DNA from: JBEDKD01 sp041172365
GTDB taxonomy: Bacteria; Cyanobacteriota; Cyanobacteriia; Cyanobacteriales; Microcoleaceae
Direction: 5' to 3'
NCBI GenBank assembly: GCA_041172365.1
Contig: JBEDKD010000128.1
Location: forward strand, 1 to 15,354
DNA: 15,354 bases
In this document: positions 13,768-15,354 of the stretch, piece after piece
How the letters are laid out: each line of letters starts with the position of its first letter
Numbering within the stretch: the stretch's first letter is position 1
Made by a program: the position numbers and the translations under genes
The notes under the pieces: model-generated
Database searches by the model: none
Told to the model about the DNA's origin: nothing
The model's input: the letters and a program-made list of their open reading frames with translations, nothing else

Positions 13768-15033
13768 TTATATGAAATTGGGAAAAATAGCTAACCCCGT
13801 ATCTGGCTCAAAAAAATGTACTTTATCAAGCGCGATCGCGAGCCAGATTTTGTCCCCAATTTTCACGGCACGATCGGGAGAAATTCGCACTTGAATTTTT
13901 TGACTATAATTATCAACTAAACTCACAGATAATAAAGTTTCATGCCCTAAAGCTTCAATCATTTCCACTTGTACAGGTAAATTTTTTGTCGCGGGGGGAC
14001 TCATAATTAAATCTTCAGGACGAATCCCTAAAATGAGAGATTTCTCCTCATAATAGCTCAGGGATTCTGCCCACATATCGGGTAATGTAATCCGAAATTG
14101 CGGATGAATAATTGATAAAGATGATGTTAATTTTACCGGGATAAAATTCATCGGCGGTGAGCCAATAAACTCCGCGACAAAACGGTTAGCTGGATAGTGA
14201 TAAAGTTCTAAGGGTTTCGCGACTTGTTGAATTTGCCCTTGATTCATTATCGCGATGCGATCGCCCATTGTCATTGCTTCTACTTGATCATGAGTTACAT
14301 AAATCGTAGTAATACCTAATTCTCGTTGTAATTGGACAATTTGAGCCCGTGTTTCCTGGCGTAATTTGGCATCTAAATTCGATAAAGGTTCATCCATTAA
14401 AAACACTTGTGGATTACGGGAAATTGCCCTTCCTAACGCGACTCTTTGTTTTTGTCCCCCTGACAATTGTTTGGGTAAACGAAATAAAAACGACTCAATT
14501 TGTAATAATTTAGCTACCTGTCTAACTCTTTCATCTACCAGTTTTTCTTTCTCAGACAAATATCTTAATCCTTTGGGTAACTTCCGCGTTATTCCCACCA
14601 AGAAATCTTCCCACAATTCCCGTAAATTAGTGTCTTTTCCTGAAGGCTTATTTTTTTCTCCTTCTTCTCTCTTCGCCCTTCTTAAACCAAAACCTAAATT
14701 ATCATAGACATTGAGATGAGGATAGAGCGCGTAACTTTGAAATACCATCGCGATATCTCTTTGTTTCGGTGCTAAATCATTGACAACGCGATCGCCCACC
14801 CAAATATTACCCGCACTCACAGTTTCCAAACCAGCAATTAAACGCAAAAGCGTACTTTTACCACAACCGGAAGGTCCCACTAATACCATAAATTCCCCAT
14901 CATTCACCGTCAAGTTAATACGCCGTAAAATCTTATCCGCAGAGGTACTTTCTGCGTCTTTATTATTGTTTGACGCGTCGCCTTTACGGGGAGCAAAACT
15001 CTTATAAACATTTTCAAGAATAACCTGAGACAT
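13768..15033 (-). CDS. ABC transporter ATPase, MalK/UgpC-like
   Basis: 421 residues on the minus strand. It is the ATP-hydrolysing subunit of a sugar or glycerol-3-phosphate type importer at the inner face of the plasma membrane. Motifs: Walker A GPSGCGKST (Lys59), Q-loop Gln99, signature LSGGQ (190-194), Walker B FLMDEP (Asp214, Glu215), D-loop SNLD (218-221), H-loop His248. The C-terminal third (from about 285, with GSPPMNFIP and LGIRPEDL) is the MalK/UgpC-type TOBE/OB regulatory domain. Two inserts relative to the family: a polar stretch at 15-33 and about 45 residues at 121-165 (charged, then LPKGLRYLSEKEK) between the Q-loop and signature; I recall the latter in cyanobacterial homologues. 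Permease and binding-protein genes are not next to it, as is common for shared ATPases. The start ATG has no Shine-Dalgarno sequence; heptamer repeats abut it. Substrate is not assignable. Confidence 0.93.
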   Translation of the reverse strand: MSQVILENVYKSFAPRKGDASNNNKDAESTSADKILRRINLTVNDGEFMVLVGPSGCGKSTLLRLIAGLETVSAGNIWVGDRVVNDLAPKQRDIAMVFQSYALYPHLNVYDNLGFGLRRAKREEGEKNKPSGKDTNLRELWEDFLVGITRKLPKGLRYLSEKEKLVDERVRQVAKLLQIESFLFRLPKQLSGGQKQRVALGRAISRNPQVFLMDEPLSNLDAKLRQETRAQIVQLQRELGITTIYVTHDQVEAMTMGDRIAIMNQGQIQQVAKPLELYHYPANRFVAEFIGSPPMNFIPVKLTSSLSIIHPQFRITLPDMWAESLSYYEEKSLILGIRPEDLIMSPPATKNLPVQVEMIEALGHETLLSVSLVDNYSQKIQVRISPDRAVKIGDKIWLAIALDKVHFFEPDTGLAIFPNFI

Positions 15034-15194
15034 GGTAATGGGGATTAGGGAATGGGTAATTGGGGAATGGGGATTGGGTATTAGGGAATGGGGATTGGGT
15101 ATTAGGTATTAGGTATTAGGTATTAGGTATTAGGTATTAGATGTTAGGTATTAGGTATTAGGTGTTAGGTATTAGGTATTAGGTGTTAGGTGTT
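15034..15194 (+). repeat. GGTATTA / GGGGATT heptamer array
   Basis: Begins at the base next to the ABC-ATPase start codon. About 60 bp of degenerate units (GGGGATT, GGGAATG, GGGTATT) pass into a regular GGTATTA array with GGTGTTA and GATGTTA variants. The unit length is seven throughout. On the ABC transcript it would be a C/T/A-rich leader. No promoter can be recognised within it. Confidence 0.9.
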
Positions 15195-15247
15195 GAGGTA
15201 GTCCATATTATGTTCTTTAGAAGGATAATAGGAAGAGAAAATTTCCC

Positions 15248-15346
15248 CTCTTCCTTCTTCCTTCTTCCTTCTTCCTTCTTCCTTCTTCCTTCTTCCTTCT
15301 TCCTTCTTCCTTCTTCCTTCTTCCTTCTTCCTTCTTCCTTCTTCCT
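15248..15346 (+). repeat. CCTTCTT heptamer array
   Basis: About thirteen nearly perfect CCTTCTT units, the same heptamer as in the riboswitch arm at 4104-4208. The stretch between the two right-hand arrays (15195-15247) shows no gene. The array is a pure polypyrimidine tract with mirror symmetry and stops near the right edge of the window. Confidence 0.9.
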
Positions 15347-15354
15347 GCTTACTT

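Noticed and set aside
15341..15354. CTGCTTACTT shared with the riboswitch 3' end (4233-4242)
   Set aside because: Ten-base match next to a repeat at the window edge; too short and cut off to interpret as a second riboswitch.

Overview
The window looks like chromosomal DNA of a cyanobacterium. It is AT-rich and carries about ten copies of the cyanobacterial HIP1 octamer GCGATCGC (for example near 517, 4541, 6774, 8326, 11468, 13831 and 14787). It encodes a high-light-inducible chlorophyll-binding protein, a two-partner-secretion/CHAT protein, two DUF29 paralogues, and AAA-like ATPases fused to cyclase and GAF domains. Intergenic spacers hold heptameric short tandem repeats (STRR type) and foldback elements, both usual in this phylum. 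I cannot name the genus.

Layout. 1-3740 (+): 3' part of a very large gene whose 5' end lies left of the window. It encodes haemagglutinin-like beta-helix repeats, a long S-Q-N-P repeat linker, an S-Q-M-P repeat linker and a C-terminal CHAT protease domain. A perfect palindrome overlaps its stop codon. 3767-4285: G-rich heptamers, then a cobalamin riboswitch (about 3924-4250) whose variable arm is filled with CCTTCTT heptamers. 4286-5359 (+): cbiX-type sirohydrochlorin cobaltochelatase with an MxCxxC motif and a His-rich tail, so a B12-pathway gene lies behind a B12 sensor. 5373-5694: MITE-like foldback element. 5771-6892 (+): tandem DUF29 genes that are mosaic in similarity. 7031-7357 (+): DUF433 antitoxin-like protein without a visible toxin partner.

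7708-13177 (+): two overlapping genes that form the most interesting unit. The first encodes a vMAP-type N-terminal HTH, an AAA-like (STAND-type) ATPase and a class III nucleotide cyclase. The second encodes an AAA-like ATPase and four GAF domains carrying NKFDE-like cyclic-nucleotide-GAF motifs. They may form a cAMP-producing and cAMP-sensing pair. That pairing is my inference.

13178-13487: foldback repeat between convergent genes. 13488-13652 (-): a 54-codon hli (Hlip) gene with an intact HLR1/RpaB box just upstream. 13768-15033 (-): MalK/UgpC-like ABC sugar-transporter ATPase. 15034-15354: heptamer arrays that abut the ABC start codon. No tRNA, rRNA, CRISPR array, transposase or phage gene was recognised.
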